Below, piece by piece: positions 1 to 7,633 of a DNA stretch of 38,028 bases. Position 1 is the first letter of the stretch. Each line of letters opens with the position of its first letter. The notes beneath the pieces are model-generated. The model was not told where the DNA came from. It was given only the letters and a program-made list of their open reading frames with translations, and ran no database searches. The stretch comes from Planctomycetota bacterium (GTDB lineage Bacteria > Planctomycetota > UBA1135 > GCA-002686595), in assembly GCA_002683825.1 (NCBI GenBank), contig NYUD01000018.1:1-38028 (forward strand), given 5' to 3'. A program made the translations under genes and the position numbers.

Positions 1-126
1 GCGATCAGTGGGGGTGAAGTAGCCACCGGCGTGGGGCTCTACCTCGGATACAAGGCGGTGCGGGCGGTCGTCGTTTCCTTTTTCGCTACACCGATCGTCG
101 GAGTGGGCTCTCTGGCCATCCCATGA
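1..126 (+). CDS. C-terminal end of a truncated gene, glycine/valine-rich tail
   Basis: The frame is open from the first base and ends at TGA 124-126, giving 41 residues of the C-terminus of a protein that begins outside the window. The tail is hydrophobic and Gly/Val/Ala-rich (it contains GVGLYLGYKAVRAVVVS) and could be one or two membrane-active helices. Such tails occur at the ends of large RHS/YD-repeat proteins, and the small orphan genes that follow would fit a polymorphic-toxin neighbourhood. No RHS core is visible here, so this link is only a guess. No function is assigned. Confidence 0.55.
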   Translation, partial: AISGGEVATGVGLYLGYKAVRAVVVSFFATPIVGVGSLAIP

Positions 127-156
127 TTCGCTACCTTCTAACTTGAACCATGACCA

Positions 157-412
157 TGAACAGAACCCTGGGGGCTTTCATGCACTGCCTTAAAGGCGTT
201 ATTCGACGACGGGGTGGTCGAGGCCTGGATCGGCACGGACGAGCACGGAAGCTTCGTCCCAGCCACGTACATGGGGTCGAAAGACGCTGCATTGCATCAC
301 CAATCCTTCGAAACCACGATTATCTTCGAATCAGAAGAAGACATCCTCTCGCCAAACCGATGCCGAATACGAGACGTCGTTCGCAGCAGATCACTGTAAG
401 CCAGGTACCAAG
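157..412 (+). pseudogene. Possible frame-disrupted small gene
   Basis: Two adjacent frames look protein-like but do not join. The frame used around 157-349 reads a coherent stretch (VEAWIGTDEHGSFVPATY and onward to about SEEDILS). The next frame is then open from about 350 into the gene at 413, reading RQTDAEYETSFAADHCKPG just before that gene's ATG. A +1 change near 345-352 would join them. No ATG lies in the first frame; GTG 214 is the only obvious start, while ATG 150 is in a third frame. It may be a decayed gene, a sequencing error or two real short genes. The product is not recognised. Confidence 0.35.
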
Positions 413-787
413 ATGACTCTTGAAGATGAGATTCGTGCGATGTACCGTGAGATCATAGATTACTCGGGCAACTTCGGTGATCCTATCGATGGGATCGCTT
501 ACCCCTTTGATCGTCTAACGGAACGAGCGCTCTCTGTGTTTGAGCTTACGGGCGTTTGCGTTGCGGCGTTGTGTTTCCTGATGAATGCGATTGATAACGC
601 AAGTCACGAATACGCAGTAGAGTATTATAAGAATCAGGTCGCCTCCGCGTTGCGGATGGAATTGCCTGGAGTGCCGTCAGTGATCCGCGATGCGTTCGCG
701 GCCTTCTATCAATCGGAGGAGGCGCTCCAGAGGAAGCTCAACCAGGTGTATATTGAGGTGATCTTGCCGCAGGTTAGGGAGCTGTAG
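413..787 (+). CDS. Hypothetical protein, 124 aa
   Basis: This is an intact ATG-to-TAG frame of 124 codons with lower GC than the rest of the window. The product is soluble and probably helical, with no signal peptide; the central hydrophobic stretch (GVCVAALCFLMNAID) looks like a buried helix rather than a membrane span. I recognise no family motif. Its place after the end of a large gene, among other short orphan genes, would suit an immunity or accessory protein, but nothing in the sequence proves that. The frame is also open upstream of 413 (to about 340), so the true gene could be longer if the frame break described for 157-412 is an error. Confidence 0.6.
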   Translation: MTLEDEIRAMYREIIDYSGNFGDPIDGIAYPFDRLTERALSVFELTGVCVAALCFLMNAIDNASHEYAVEYYKNQVASALRMELPGVPSVIRDAFAAFYQSEEALQRKLNQVYIEVILPQVREL

Positions 788-941
788 TTGCGGGGGGGGG
801 CGTTGTCGTCCTATCCAGAAACTCGGTGCTATCCGCGCCGACATTCTGCAGTTTGACGTTCGAGTTCTCGTCACCCGCACGGTCGTAGGGTGCGGAAACT
901 CGGCCGAACTCCAGCTCGTTGAGAATCAGCTGCCAACTACA

Positions 942-1244
942 ATGAGATCCTATCCCATGATGCCCTTTGTCTATACAGCCTGGTTTCGGTGCGAGTACCT
1001 GCAGGAGGATGATGAGGACCGCGAATGGGTCGCCTGCATGATTATCAAGGCTGAATCCTCCAAAGCGGCACAGGAATGGGGCGACCGGCTGGCTCGCTCG
1101 AAAGCAGACCGTGACCCCGATGAGCACTTCCTGCGGTCCGACATCACGTTGCCAGACGACCCTATGTACTCCGACGCCTCAGTGGAGGGCGTGCCCAGGT
1201 TCACGTACGGAGAAGAAGCGACCGATGAGCAGATCGGTTGGTAG
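942..1244 (+). CDS. Hypothetical acidic protein, 100 aa
   Basis: The frame begins with ATG 942, or ATG 957 or 960, and ends at TAG 1242-1244. The product is acidic and rich in Asp/Glu, Trp and Arg (WFRCEYLQEDDEDREW near the N-terminus), with no signal peptide or membrane segment. No good Shine-Dalgarno sequence precedes any of the ATGs. The same frame stays open upstream to about 789 and reads plausibly, but it holds no ATG, GTG or TTG, so the gene may have lost its 5' part. The family is not recognised; size and composition resemble small immunity-type proteins, which is only a suggestion. Confidence 0.55.
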   Translation: MRSYPMMPFVYTAWFRCEYLQEDDEDREWVACMIIKAESSKAAQEWGDRLARSKADRDPDEHFLRSDITLPDDPMYSDASVEGVPRFTYGEEATDEQIGW

Positions 1245-1601
1245 GGGGTCTATCATTGTGCCTCCCGAAAACCCAGCACGGGCTCAGACCGGCTCAAGGC
1301 GGCGCAGACGGCCATGGAGCGGGGACCGTGGCGGGGGCCGGGATGGGTCGGCGTTACCGAACTCCAGGGACACCCCCACGCAGTCGCCTGAGATAATCTA
1401 GAGAAACACCGCGCAAAACCGAGCGTGTCCCTGACTGCATCCTTGGCAGAGACAGCCATGGCTCTTGGCCCTTGTTCCAGTGATCGTCCGGATAGAGCAA
1501 GGCCAGTAACATCAGAACCCGAAACCTCTACTCAAAGAGAGATCGTAGTGATGGCTCAACTCGCGTTACAAGAAAAGTGGCGCGGCAGGGGTTGGACAGT
1601 G
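1245..1601. other. Intergenic region with an inverted-repeat pair
   Basis: About 357 bases without a convincing gene. The frame of the membrane-protein gene downstream is open back to 1425, but its translation there is low-complexity Ser/Thr/Arg-rich and looks non-coding. The only structure I see is the 9-base inverted repeat at 1365-1433. Confidence 0.5.
1365..1433. repeat. Inverted repeat CAGGGACAC / GTGTCCCTG
   Basis: CAGGGACAC at 1365-1373 is matched perfectly by GTGTCCCTG at 1425-1433, with 51 bases between. The left arm is followed by CCCCACGCAG and the right arm is preceded by CGAGC. The arrangement resembles the dispersed palindromic units or ends left by REP/IS200-type elements. No transposase is present, so it is a solo element at most. 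It could also be chance or a weak long-loop hairpin. Confidence 0.35.
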
Positions 1602-2144
1602 ATGAAGAAACGAATGGGTACGACGGCTCGTGCGATCTTTGTGAGTCTGATCGCGGCCATCAGCTCCAGCGCCATCTTCGGTGGCTTCTTGGTGGTGTTT
1701 GTGGAATCGTCCTCGGGGACGCCACCAGAACCGCCTGTGTTGCTTGTAGGCTTGACCTTCTCTTTGTTGGCGGTCCCTGCAGGCCTCCCGGTGAGCGTCC
1801 CGCTCGGAATCGTAGGAGGTCTCTGTGCTGCCGCGTTCTTGCGTCGTGAGCTGAGCCAGACCAGGAACCGATGGATTGGCCTGGGTGGAGTCTCGGGCCT
1901 CGCCGTTGGAGGCCTTGGGGCGACGGTGTATCCCTTCCTGATCGGCGAGTTGTCCCTCCCCCCAAGAGAAGTCCTCTTGATCTACCTATCGTTGGGATCG
2001 GTCTCGGGGCTATTCGCCGGCGCAGCGGTGGGCCTGTGGTGCGCCCGGGTCATGAGATCGACGCAAGACGGTACCGGGCCAGGACCGGGAGGGAAGCGCC
2101 CGAGCCCGACTAGCAGCCGTCCGTCGGCGCCGGCCCCTGGCTGA
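1602..2144 (+). CDS. Small integral membrane protein, about 180 aa, function unknown
   Basis: I chose ATG 1602 (Met-Lys-Lys-Arg) because AGGGG lies about 10 bases upstream and a basic N-terminus leads straight into a hydrophobic helix. An ATG at 1551 is possible. Four hydrophobic segments are seen: AIFVSLIAAISSSAIFGGF, the PPVLLVGLTFSLLAV to GIVGGLCAAAF region, IGLGGVSGLAVGGLGATV and LLIYLSLGSVSGLFAGAAV, all Gly/Ala/Ser-rich. The C-terminal tail is Pro/Ser-rich and probably cytoplasmic. Its last 35 bases overlap the 3' end of the convergent protease gene. No family is recognised. Confidence 0.6.
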   Translation: MKKRMGTTARAIFVSLIAAISSSAIFGGFLVVFVESSSGTPPEPPVLLVGLTFSLLAVPAGLPVSVPLGIVGGLCAAAFLRRELSQTRNRWIGLGGVSGLAVGGLGATVYPFLIGELSLPPREVLLIYLSLGSVSGLFAGAAVGLWCARVMRSTQDGTGPGPGGKRPSPTSSRPSAPAPG

Positions 2145-3306
2145 ACAGGTAGTTGAGCAGATAGATCATGTCGGCGATGTCGATGCCGCCGTCTCCGTTC
2201 ACGTCGCCGCGACAGAGGGGATTCGGCGCCGCGCCACCCCCGAAGAGGTAGTCCTTCAGGAAGATCGGATCGGCGATGTTGACGAAACCATCCCCGTTGA
2301 GGTCGCCGGGAGCGGAAAACCAGGCGGAGAGCTCGTCCGCGGACCAGCAGTGCATCCGTCCGGACTGCTGGGGGGTGAACAACATGTCGCAACCCGGCAG
2401 CAACGCCCCGGCATAGTCCATGTAATTCTCCGGCATCGCGCCCCAGGGACGGCCGCTGCAGGGGTCGATTCCGGTCGGGGATGTGCATGTCGCGAACCCG
2501 CCGGCGAGCATGGGCGGCGTGTCGCTGCAGTGGTCGCCGACAAGGTCGGTGTTGGCGGCTCCGACGGACTCGGAACAGTCGTGGCACGGGCCGACGCCGC
2601 ACGCGATGTTCAACTGGCTGCCGTGAAACGTATGCCACAGGCCGAGGGTGTGACCCATCTCGTGCGTCAACACGTGAAGGTCCGAGGCGAAGTGATCCTC
2701 GCTCATCAAGACCCCGCCCTCGTCGGCCAAGGCCTGCGATTCCCACGGCCCCGTCGCGGACGAACCGTTCGTGGCCACGACGTAGACGTTGCACTGGACA
2801 CCCGGGTTCTCGGCGAACACCGTCGCCGGGATCGCCCCGATGCGCGCGGCCGTGCTGTTGATGAAGTCGACCGTGTGCTGGAAATAGAACCGGTGCTGGG
2901 CGAAGTCCGCGTTCAAGACGGCGATCTGGTCCTCGACCTCCCCCAACACGGAAGTGGGATCCGATCCGTCGTCGTTGGCGAAGACGACCACCCGAATCCG
3001 CACCACCTTCATCGGCGTCGCCGGAGTGGGGATGGCGGCGTCGCGGTTGATCGGGTCGTCACACGCGGGCGGGTAGGGACAGTCGCACAGATCGAACGGC
3101 CAGCCCGCCGCGTACGACGCCAGTCTTTCGTCGAAGATGCATCCCCTTGGATCGCCACGCCCGTCCGGCCCGACGACTCCGACCTGACGGGCCGGTGATT
3201 GCGGGCCCGGACGAGCGCCCAGGCTCGCCAAACCCATGCTCAACGCCGAACCGCCGGCGACGAGGGAGAATCCGATCAGGGCTGTGGACAGAGTCGACGT
3301 TCGCAC
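2110..3306 (-). CDS. Secreted M43-family (pappalysin-like) metalloprotease with dockerin-like repeats
   Basis: A zinc metalloprotease of about 398 residues, exported by an N-terminal signal (STALIGFSLVAGGSALS). HEMGHTLGLWH at 215-225 is the HExxHxxGxxH zinc site of the metzincin clan. NYMDY with Met296 gives the Met-turn, followed by the M43 signature MLFTPQQSGRMH. Residues 334-398 hold two Asn/Asp-rich calcium-type loops (GDLNGDGF and GDVNGDGGID), the paired dockerin-like module often seen at the ends of planctomycete secreted proteins; cohesin binding is not implied. The start is GTG 3306, set by AAGGAGG six bases upstream; an ATG 18 bases earlier overlaps that site. The substrate is unknown. 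The 3' end overlaps the convergent membrane-protein gene. Confidence 0.88.
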   Translation of the reverse strand: MRTSTLSTALIGFSLVAGGSALSMGLASLGARPGPQSPARQVGVVGPDGRGDPRGCIFDERLASYAAGWPFDLCDCPYPPACDDPINRDAAIPTPATPMKVVRIRVVVFANDDGSDPTSVLGEVEDQIAVLNADFAQHRFYFQHTVDFINSTAARIGAIPATVFAENPGVQCNVYVVATNGSSATGPWESQALADEGGVLMSEDHFASDLHVLTHEMGHTLGLWHTFHGSQLNIACGVGPCHDCSESVGAANTDLVGDHCSDTPPMLAGGFATCTSPTGIDPCSGRPWGAMPENYMDYAGALLPGCDMLFTPQQSGRMHCWSADELSAWFSAPGDLNGDGFVNIADPIFLKDYLFGGGAAPNPLCRGDVNGDGGIDIADMIYLLNYLFSQGPAPTDGC

Positions 3307-3312
3307 GGCTTT

Positions 3313-3319
3313 CCTCCTT
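3313..3319 (-). promoter_or_regulatory. Shine-Dalgarno site fixing the protease start
   Basis: Reading on the minus strand, AAGGAGG lies six bases before GTG 3306. Upstream in-frame starts would have the site inside the coding region, so the GTG is preferred. Confidence 0.65.
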
Positions 3320-3435
3320 GGCATGCGTTTCTGTGGAGTCCCGTTTGCGTCCAAGCCCGTTGTACGAGTCGACCTCGCCTGGAGATTTTTCACCTCGCCC
3401 CAGCGCGAACGGGGGACCGCCCCCCGCGCGTCCCT

Positions 3436-5073
3436 TCATCCGCCATCCGGCGCGGCGACATCGGCGGTCGAACCGGGGTTCCCGGGCCCCTCCCCGGGGG
3501 ACCGGCCGGCCTCCCCGGCGAAGGGAATGGCGAGCCAGACCGCCGCGCCGCCCGTATCCAGGTTGTAGGCCCCCACGCTGCCGCCGTGGGCTTCGGCGAC
3601 CCGTTGCGTCACGAGCAACCCCAGGCCCGCCGAATCGCTCTTGCTGTGCTGGCGCTGGAACCTGGCCAGGTCGACGCGGCCGTCCACCGTGGGAAACCCC
3701 TCACCGTCATCGAGGGTCTCGAGCAAGAGCCGGCCCGCCTTCGACGAGGCGCGGACGCAGACCTCGCGCCTGGCGTGGTGGATCCCGTTGCGCAGGACGT
3801 TCTCGAGCGCCCGCATCAGACGGCGGCCGTCGGCCTGAAGGATCTCCATTCCGGCGGGGACCTCGCAACTGAGCTCGACGCCCTTCGCCTGGGCGACCGG
3901 ACTCATGACCTGAAGCGCCTGTCGTATGAGCTCTCCGGGCGGAACGGGCTCGATATGCAGCTCTTCCCCGGTGTCCAGACGGGCGATGTCCAGGAGGTCG
4001 TCGGCCAGCGCGTTGACGCGGTCCGCATCGAGCTTGGCGACGGTGAGCAGATCCTTGAGCCGGGCCAGGAGCTGGGGGTCCTGTTCGTTCTCGAAGAGCA
4101 GCTCCGATCGTCCCAGGCACGCGGTCAGGGCCGTCAGCGGCGTGCGCAAGTCGTGCGACACCTGGGCGATCCACTCGCGACGCTTCTCATCCCGTTCGGA
4201 AAGCTCGTCAAGGGCTTTTCCCAGACGCGCGCGCATGTCGTTCATCGCAAGGGCGAGTGCGGCGATCTCGTCGGAGCCCGTGGCCTCGAAGGACTCCTCA
4301 TGGCCCGCGTGGTAGCGTGACACCTGATCGGCCAGCCGGCTCAACCGTCGGGTGACGAGACGCGAGACGGCGAAGACCGTCAACAGGCTCAAGACAGCGA
4401 TCACGCTGAGAGAGAGGACTCTCCTCCAGAACGCATCGCTCCCGATCCGCCTGTCGTACTCGGCCTTCGTCAGGAAGACGGCCTGGTCGATGCCGAACTC
4501 ACAGGCATCGACCTCGATCTGTTCGGCCGAATCGACGCCGTGCACGACGGTGGCGTGGAGGTTCGGATCGGTCAGGATCGAGATCAGCGTTCCCGCGAAC
4601 TCGCCTTCGAGGACGGCGCGAATCGAGGTCGTGCGATTGAACGCATCGGGATCGCTGGAGATCTTCGTGCCGCGGGCGGGCGGGGAAGGCGTGGACCACA
4701 GCGTTCCCGGCGCGAACGACAGGGACTCGCTCGCACAGACGACCTCGTCGTTCGTATCGAGCCACGCGATCGAGACGCCGGCTCCGGCTTGAAAGGCTAC
4801 GTAGCCGTCGAAGGCGTTCTCGTCGGGGATCCAGCGCCCGCCCTCGTCCTTACGCGCATCCATGAGGAAGCTGCGTTCCATCCACCCCTCCTCGATGAGG
4901 AAGGTGTCCTCCGGCACGGCCGAGAAGCCCAGAAGTGAAGACAGGCCCTCGTAGTTGCGGGTCGTCGCGAAGTAGAAGGCGAACAGCGACGCCGCCCACA
5001 GGAGCGTGATGCGAAAGCTCAGCCTTCGAAACCACGACACCGAACCCGGACGGCGCGAGGAAGGGTCACTCAT
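3436..5073 (-). CDS. Membrane sensor histidine kinase (HAMP, HisKA, HATPase)
   Basis: Inner-membrane sensor kinase of 545 residues. The first membrane helix (about 17-35, ITLLWAASLFAFYF) is followed by a periplasmic sensor region of roughly 165 residues and a second helix (VLSLSVIAVLSLLTVFAV). A HAMP linker leads to the phosphoacceptor motif SHDLRTPL with His307. The catalytic domain has an N-box (ENVLRNGIHH), DDGEGF and a glycine box (SAGLGLLV). The tail is Gly/Pro-rich and disordered. The ATG overlaps the stop of the response regulator (ATGAGTGA), so the two are translationally coupled and are almost surely partners. The signal is unknown. A GTG at 5082 is an alternative start. Confidence 0.93.
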   Translation of the reverse strand: MSDPSSRRPGSVSWFRRLSFRITLLWAASLFAFYFATTRNYEGLSSLLGFSAVPEDTFLIEEGWMERSFLMDARKDEGGRWIPDENAFDGYVAFQAGAGVSIAWLDTNDEVVCASESLSFAPGTLWSTPSPPARGTKISSDPDAFNRTTSIRAVLEGEFAGTLISILTDPNLHATVVHGVDSAEQIEVDACEFGIDQAVFLTKAEYDRRIGSDAFWRRVLSLSVIAVLSLLTVFAVSRLVTRRLSRLADQVSRYHAGHEESFEATGSDEIAALALAMNDMRARLGKALDELSERDEKRREWIAQVSHDLRTPLTALTACLGRSELLFENEQDPQLLARLKDLLTVAKLDADRVNALADDLLDIARLDTGEELHIEPVPPGELIRQALQVMSPVAQAKGVELSCEVPAGMEILQADGRRLMRALENVLRNGIHHARREVCVRASSKAGRLLLETLDDGEGFPTVDGRVDLARFQRQHSKSDSAGLGLLVTQRVAEAHGGSVGAYNLDTGGAAVWLAIPFAGEAGRSPGEGPGNPGSTADVAAPDGG

Positions 5074-5779
5074 GGCCGTCACGACCCGTGTCCCGGAGAC
5101 GGTACCCCACGCCCCAGACCGTCTCGATCATCTGCGGGTCGCTCGCATCCTCCTCGACGTGCGTGCGCAGCCGACCGATGTGGGAGTCGATCGTGCGGAT
5201 GTCGCCCTCGAAGGTGGAGCCCCAGACGCGATCGAGCAGCTGTTCGCGGGTCCAGGCGCGGCCCGGGTGGCGCATGAGAAAGACGAGCAGCTCGAACTCG
5301 CGCGGCTTGAGGTCGAGATTCTGCCCGCCGCATCCCGCCGTATGGGACTCCGGGTCCGCCCACAGCGGACCGCAGCGCAACGGTCCGGTCCCCAGCGACC
5401 TGCCCGCCCGGCGGAACACCGAGCGGATGCGGGCCAGGAGCTCGGGCAGGTGGAAGGGCTTGACCAGATAGTCGTCCGCCCCGACGTCGAGGCCGCGCAC
5501 GCGTTGCTCGGGCGCGTCGCGCGCGGTGAGGATGATGATCGGAAGGTTGCGGCCGCTGGCGCGCAGGGCGCGGCAGAGATCGAGGCCGTCGCCGTCGGGC
5601 AACCCCAGATCCAGGAGCACGAGGTCGTATTCGCGCTGCAACGCGTGCTCCGCATCGGCACAGGAAACCGAGACGTCCGCCTCGTAGCCGACCGCTCGCA
5701 GGGCATCCAGGATCTCCCTGCGAATCCGCGCATCATCCTCGACGAGGAGCACGCGGGTGCTTTTCGAGCCTGAATCCAT
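5066..5779 (-). CDS. OmpR/PhoB-family response regulator
   Basis: DNA-binding response regulator of 237 residues. The receiver domain (about 8-120) has the acidic pocket E14-D15-D16, phosphoacceptor D57 in LVLLDLGLP, T85 and K107 in VKPF, all intact. The C-terminal winged-helix domain (about 135-232) has the family pattern LKPREFELLVFLMRHPG, then RTIDSHIGRLR and WGVGYRL. It is phosphorylated by the kinase encoded just downstream and overlapping it. It diverges from the M43 protease at 6010 across about 230 bases, so that gene is a candidate target along with its own operon; no binding repeats were recognised there. Confidence 0.95.
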   Translation of the reverse strand: MDSGSKSTRVLLVEDDARIRREILDALRAVGYEADVSVSCADAEHALQREYDLVLLDLGLPDGDGLDLCRALRASGRNLPIIILTARDAPEQRVRGLDVGADDYLVKPFHLPELLARIRSVFRRAGRSLGTGPLRCGPLWADPESHTAGCGGQNLDLKPREFELLVFLMRHPGRAWTREQLLDRVWGSTFEGDIRTIDSHIGRLRTHVEEDASDPQMIETVWGVGYRLRDTGRDGHE

Positions 5780-6009
5780 CGCTTCAAGCTGAATTCTATG
5801 CGCACTCCGGTCCCGGTCGCGGGCACGCGCAGGGGAAACTTGGGAGGAAAAAGCACGCGGTCACATCCCGGCCATACTTTCGCCAAGACTCCCGCCTAAC
5901 TTCCTTCTCGTGAAGCCGGGGCGTGCCATTCACGCCCCGGTACAGCCCCCCCGAGCGCGGTGCCCCCCCTCCCCGACCGCTGCTCCCAACGTCGAAAGGA
6001 TCCACTGTC

Positions 6010-7386
6010 GTGAAATCAGCGCTTTGTCTGTACGTGATCGCCGGTCTGGCCGTGTCCTCGAACGCCTTCCCCTCCTCCCCGCAGGCCACGGATCGAAACT
6101 CCATCCCGCTCATCCAGGTGGACGGCATCCCGTTCGAGACCTGGGGCGAGTACCTGGCCTCGGATCTCTTCACCGCGCGCGGGCTGCGCTGTGGAATTCC
6201 CGAACGGGCTACCCGCGTCCCGAGCACCTTCAACTCCGTCCCCGGCGACTGCGGCTACAACTCCACCAACCCGACCGGACAGTACGCGCCGACGTTCGTC
6301 TACGAGATCCCGGTGGTCGTTCACGTCATCACGAGCTCCGGCGGTCAGGGCAACATCACGGACGCGAAGGTCCAGTCCCAGATCGACATCCTCAACGAGG
6401 ATTTCCTCGCTCTGGCCGGATCGAACGGGTCGAGCGGAACCAACAGCATGATCCAGTTCCACCTCGCGACCGTCGATCCGAACGGAAACGCCACCAACGG
6501 AATCACCCGAACGACCAACACCAACTGGTTCAACGACAACGGCCAGTACTGGAACACCCTGGCCTGGGACACCAACCGCTACCTCAACATCTACACGAAC
6601 CAGGCGAGCGGCGCCCTGGGCTACGTGCCCGACATCCCCCGGGGCGGCATCGTCGGCCAGGATCGAGATCGCGTCGTCGTTCTGTGGTCGTCCTTCGGCC
6701 GCAACGCGCCGATCGGCCCTCCGTACAACCAGGGCCGTACGACGACCCACGAGGTGGGCCACTACTTCGGACTCGAGCACACCTTCACGGGCGGCTGCGC
6801 CTCGGCGGGAAACTGCAACTCCAACGGCGATCTCATCTGTGACACCAATCCGGAATCCCAGCCGGCCTTCGGGTGCCCCAATACGTTCACCTGCGGCTCC
6901 TCCGACCCGACGGACAACTACCTGGACTACAGCGACGATCTGTGCATGGAGATGTTCACCCAGGAGCAGTCGCGTCGTATGCGCTGCACGATCGAGTACT
7001 GGCGCCCCGACCTCCCCACCACCTCGTCGACCGTGACCGCGGTCGCCACGATTCGCAACGGCTCGGGCATCAATCCCTTGAGCTACTTGCCGATCAACCG
7101 CCCCTTGATCGGCTCGACCTGGCAATCGGTGATCTCGGGCGGCTCGCCCCTGATCACCGTCATCATTCCCGGCCTGAACCCGACCTCCGCCACCTTCATC
7201 CCGAGTGGCGAACTCCTCGTCCAGCCCCCCTTTCTCCCGTTCTTCGTCTCGAGCGGTTTCCACTCGATCTCGATCCCGAACGACCCGAGCTTGCTCGGCC
7301 GACAATACGTGACCCAGGGAGCCACCCTGGTCTCCGGAGTTCTGACACTGACGAATGCCGTCGACATGACGATCGGCAACATCTAG
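6010..7386 (+). CDS. Secreted M43-family metalloprotease with planctomycete-type C-terminal module
   Basis: Exported zinc protease of 458 residues. The start is GTG 6010: AAGGA lies nine bases upstream and the product then opens with a clean signal peptide (VKSALCLYVIAGLAVSSNA). HEVGHYFGLEH at 247-257 is the HExxHxxGxxH zinc site. The M43 signature follows as NYLDY then MEMFTQEQSRRMR. Leu305 stands where the family's Met-turn methionine normally sits. Cys pairs around 265-315 suggest disulfides. From about residue 335 a beta-rich domain ends in GVLTLTNAVDMTIGNI, a pattern resembling the end of the cytochrome protein at 28892-30769. It lacks the dockerin-like pair of its paralogue at 2110. A strong terminator follows. 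Confidence 0.88.
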   Translation: MKSALCLYVIAGLAVSSNAFPSSPQATDRNSIPLIQVDGIPFETWGEYLASDLFTARGLRCGIPERATRVPSTFNSVPGDCGYNSTNPTGQYAPTFVYEIPVVVHVITSSGGQGNITDAKVQSQIDILNEDFLALAGSNGSSGTNSMIQFHLATVDPNGNATNGITRTTNTNWFNDNGQYWNTLAWDTNRYLNIYTNQASGALGYVPDIPRGGIVGQDRDRVVVLWSSFGRNAPIGPPYNQGRTTTHEVGHYFGLEHTFTGGCASAGNCNSNGDLICDTNPESQPAFGCPNTFTCGSSDPTDNYLDYSDDLCMEMFTQEQSRRMRCTIEYWRPDLPTTSSTVTAVATIRNGSGINPLSYLPINRPLIGSTWQSVISGGSPLITVIIPGLNPTSATFIPSGELLVQPPFLPFFVSSGFHSISIPNDPSLLGRQYVTQGATLVSGVLTLTNAVDMTIGNI

Positions 7387-7408
7387 CATCGACCTCCCTG
7401 CGCAAGGA

Positions 7409-7450
7409 GCCGGGCAGCCGCGCATTTCGCGCGCGGCGCCCGGCCTTTTT
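7409..7450 (+). terminator. Rho-independent terminator after the M43 protease
   Basis: A GC-rich stem (GCCGGGCAGCCGCGC paired with GCGCGGCGCCCGGC, one bulge) with a short loop is followed directly by TTTTT at 7446-7450. It lies 23 bases after the stop codon. Confidence 0.8.
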
Positions 7451-7541
7451 CGTGCGCACTCTTCCCCGTAGCCCGGGCCTTTCGGCACCTCTCGCTAAGC
7501 ACTCTTGGGTAACGAAAAAAGCCAATGTGCCACCTATCGGC

Positions 7542-7567
7542 ATAAAGTAAATTGCATTGTACTTTAT
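7542..7567. promoter_or_regulatory. AT-rich palindrome upstream of the multicopper oxidase
   Basis: ATAAAGTA (7542-7549) and TACTTTAT (7560-7567) form a perfect 8-base inverted repeat around a 10-base AT-rich centre. It sits in an AT-rich island, unlike the surrounding GC-rich DNA, 67 bases before the oxidase ATG. This fits a dimeric repressor or activator site overlapping a promoter. A metal-responsive regulator would make sense for the gene, but no regulator is encoded nearby and the site matches no operator I can name with confidence. Confidence 0.5.
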
Positions 7568-7633
7568 ACCGCCTTGCTTTTTTATCCATGCGACGACGTT
7601 TGCGAGTAGGAACCGAACAAGAAGAGGATTTAG

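Noticed and set aside
6016..7488. Long antisense frame (490 codons) over the second M43 protease
   Set aside because: Same GC effect; no recognisable domain, and the sense strand has a signal peptide, zinc site and terminator.
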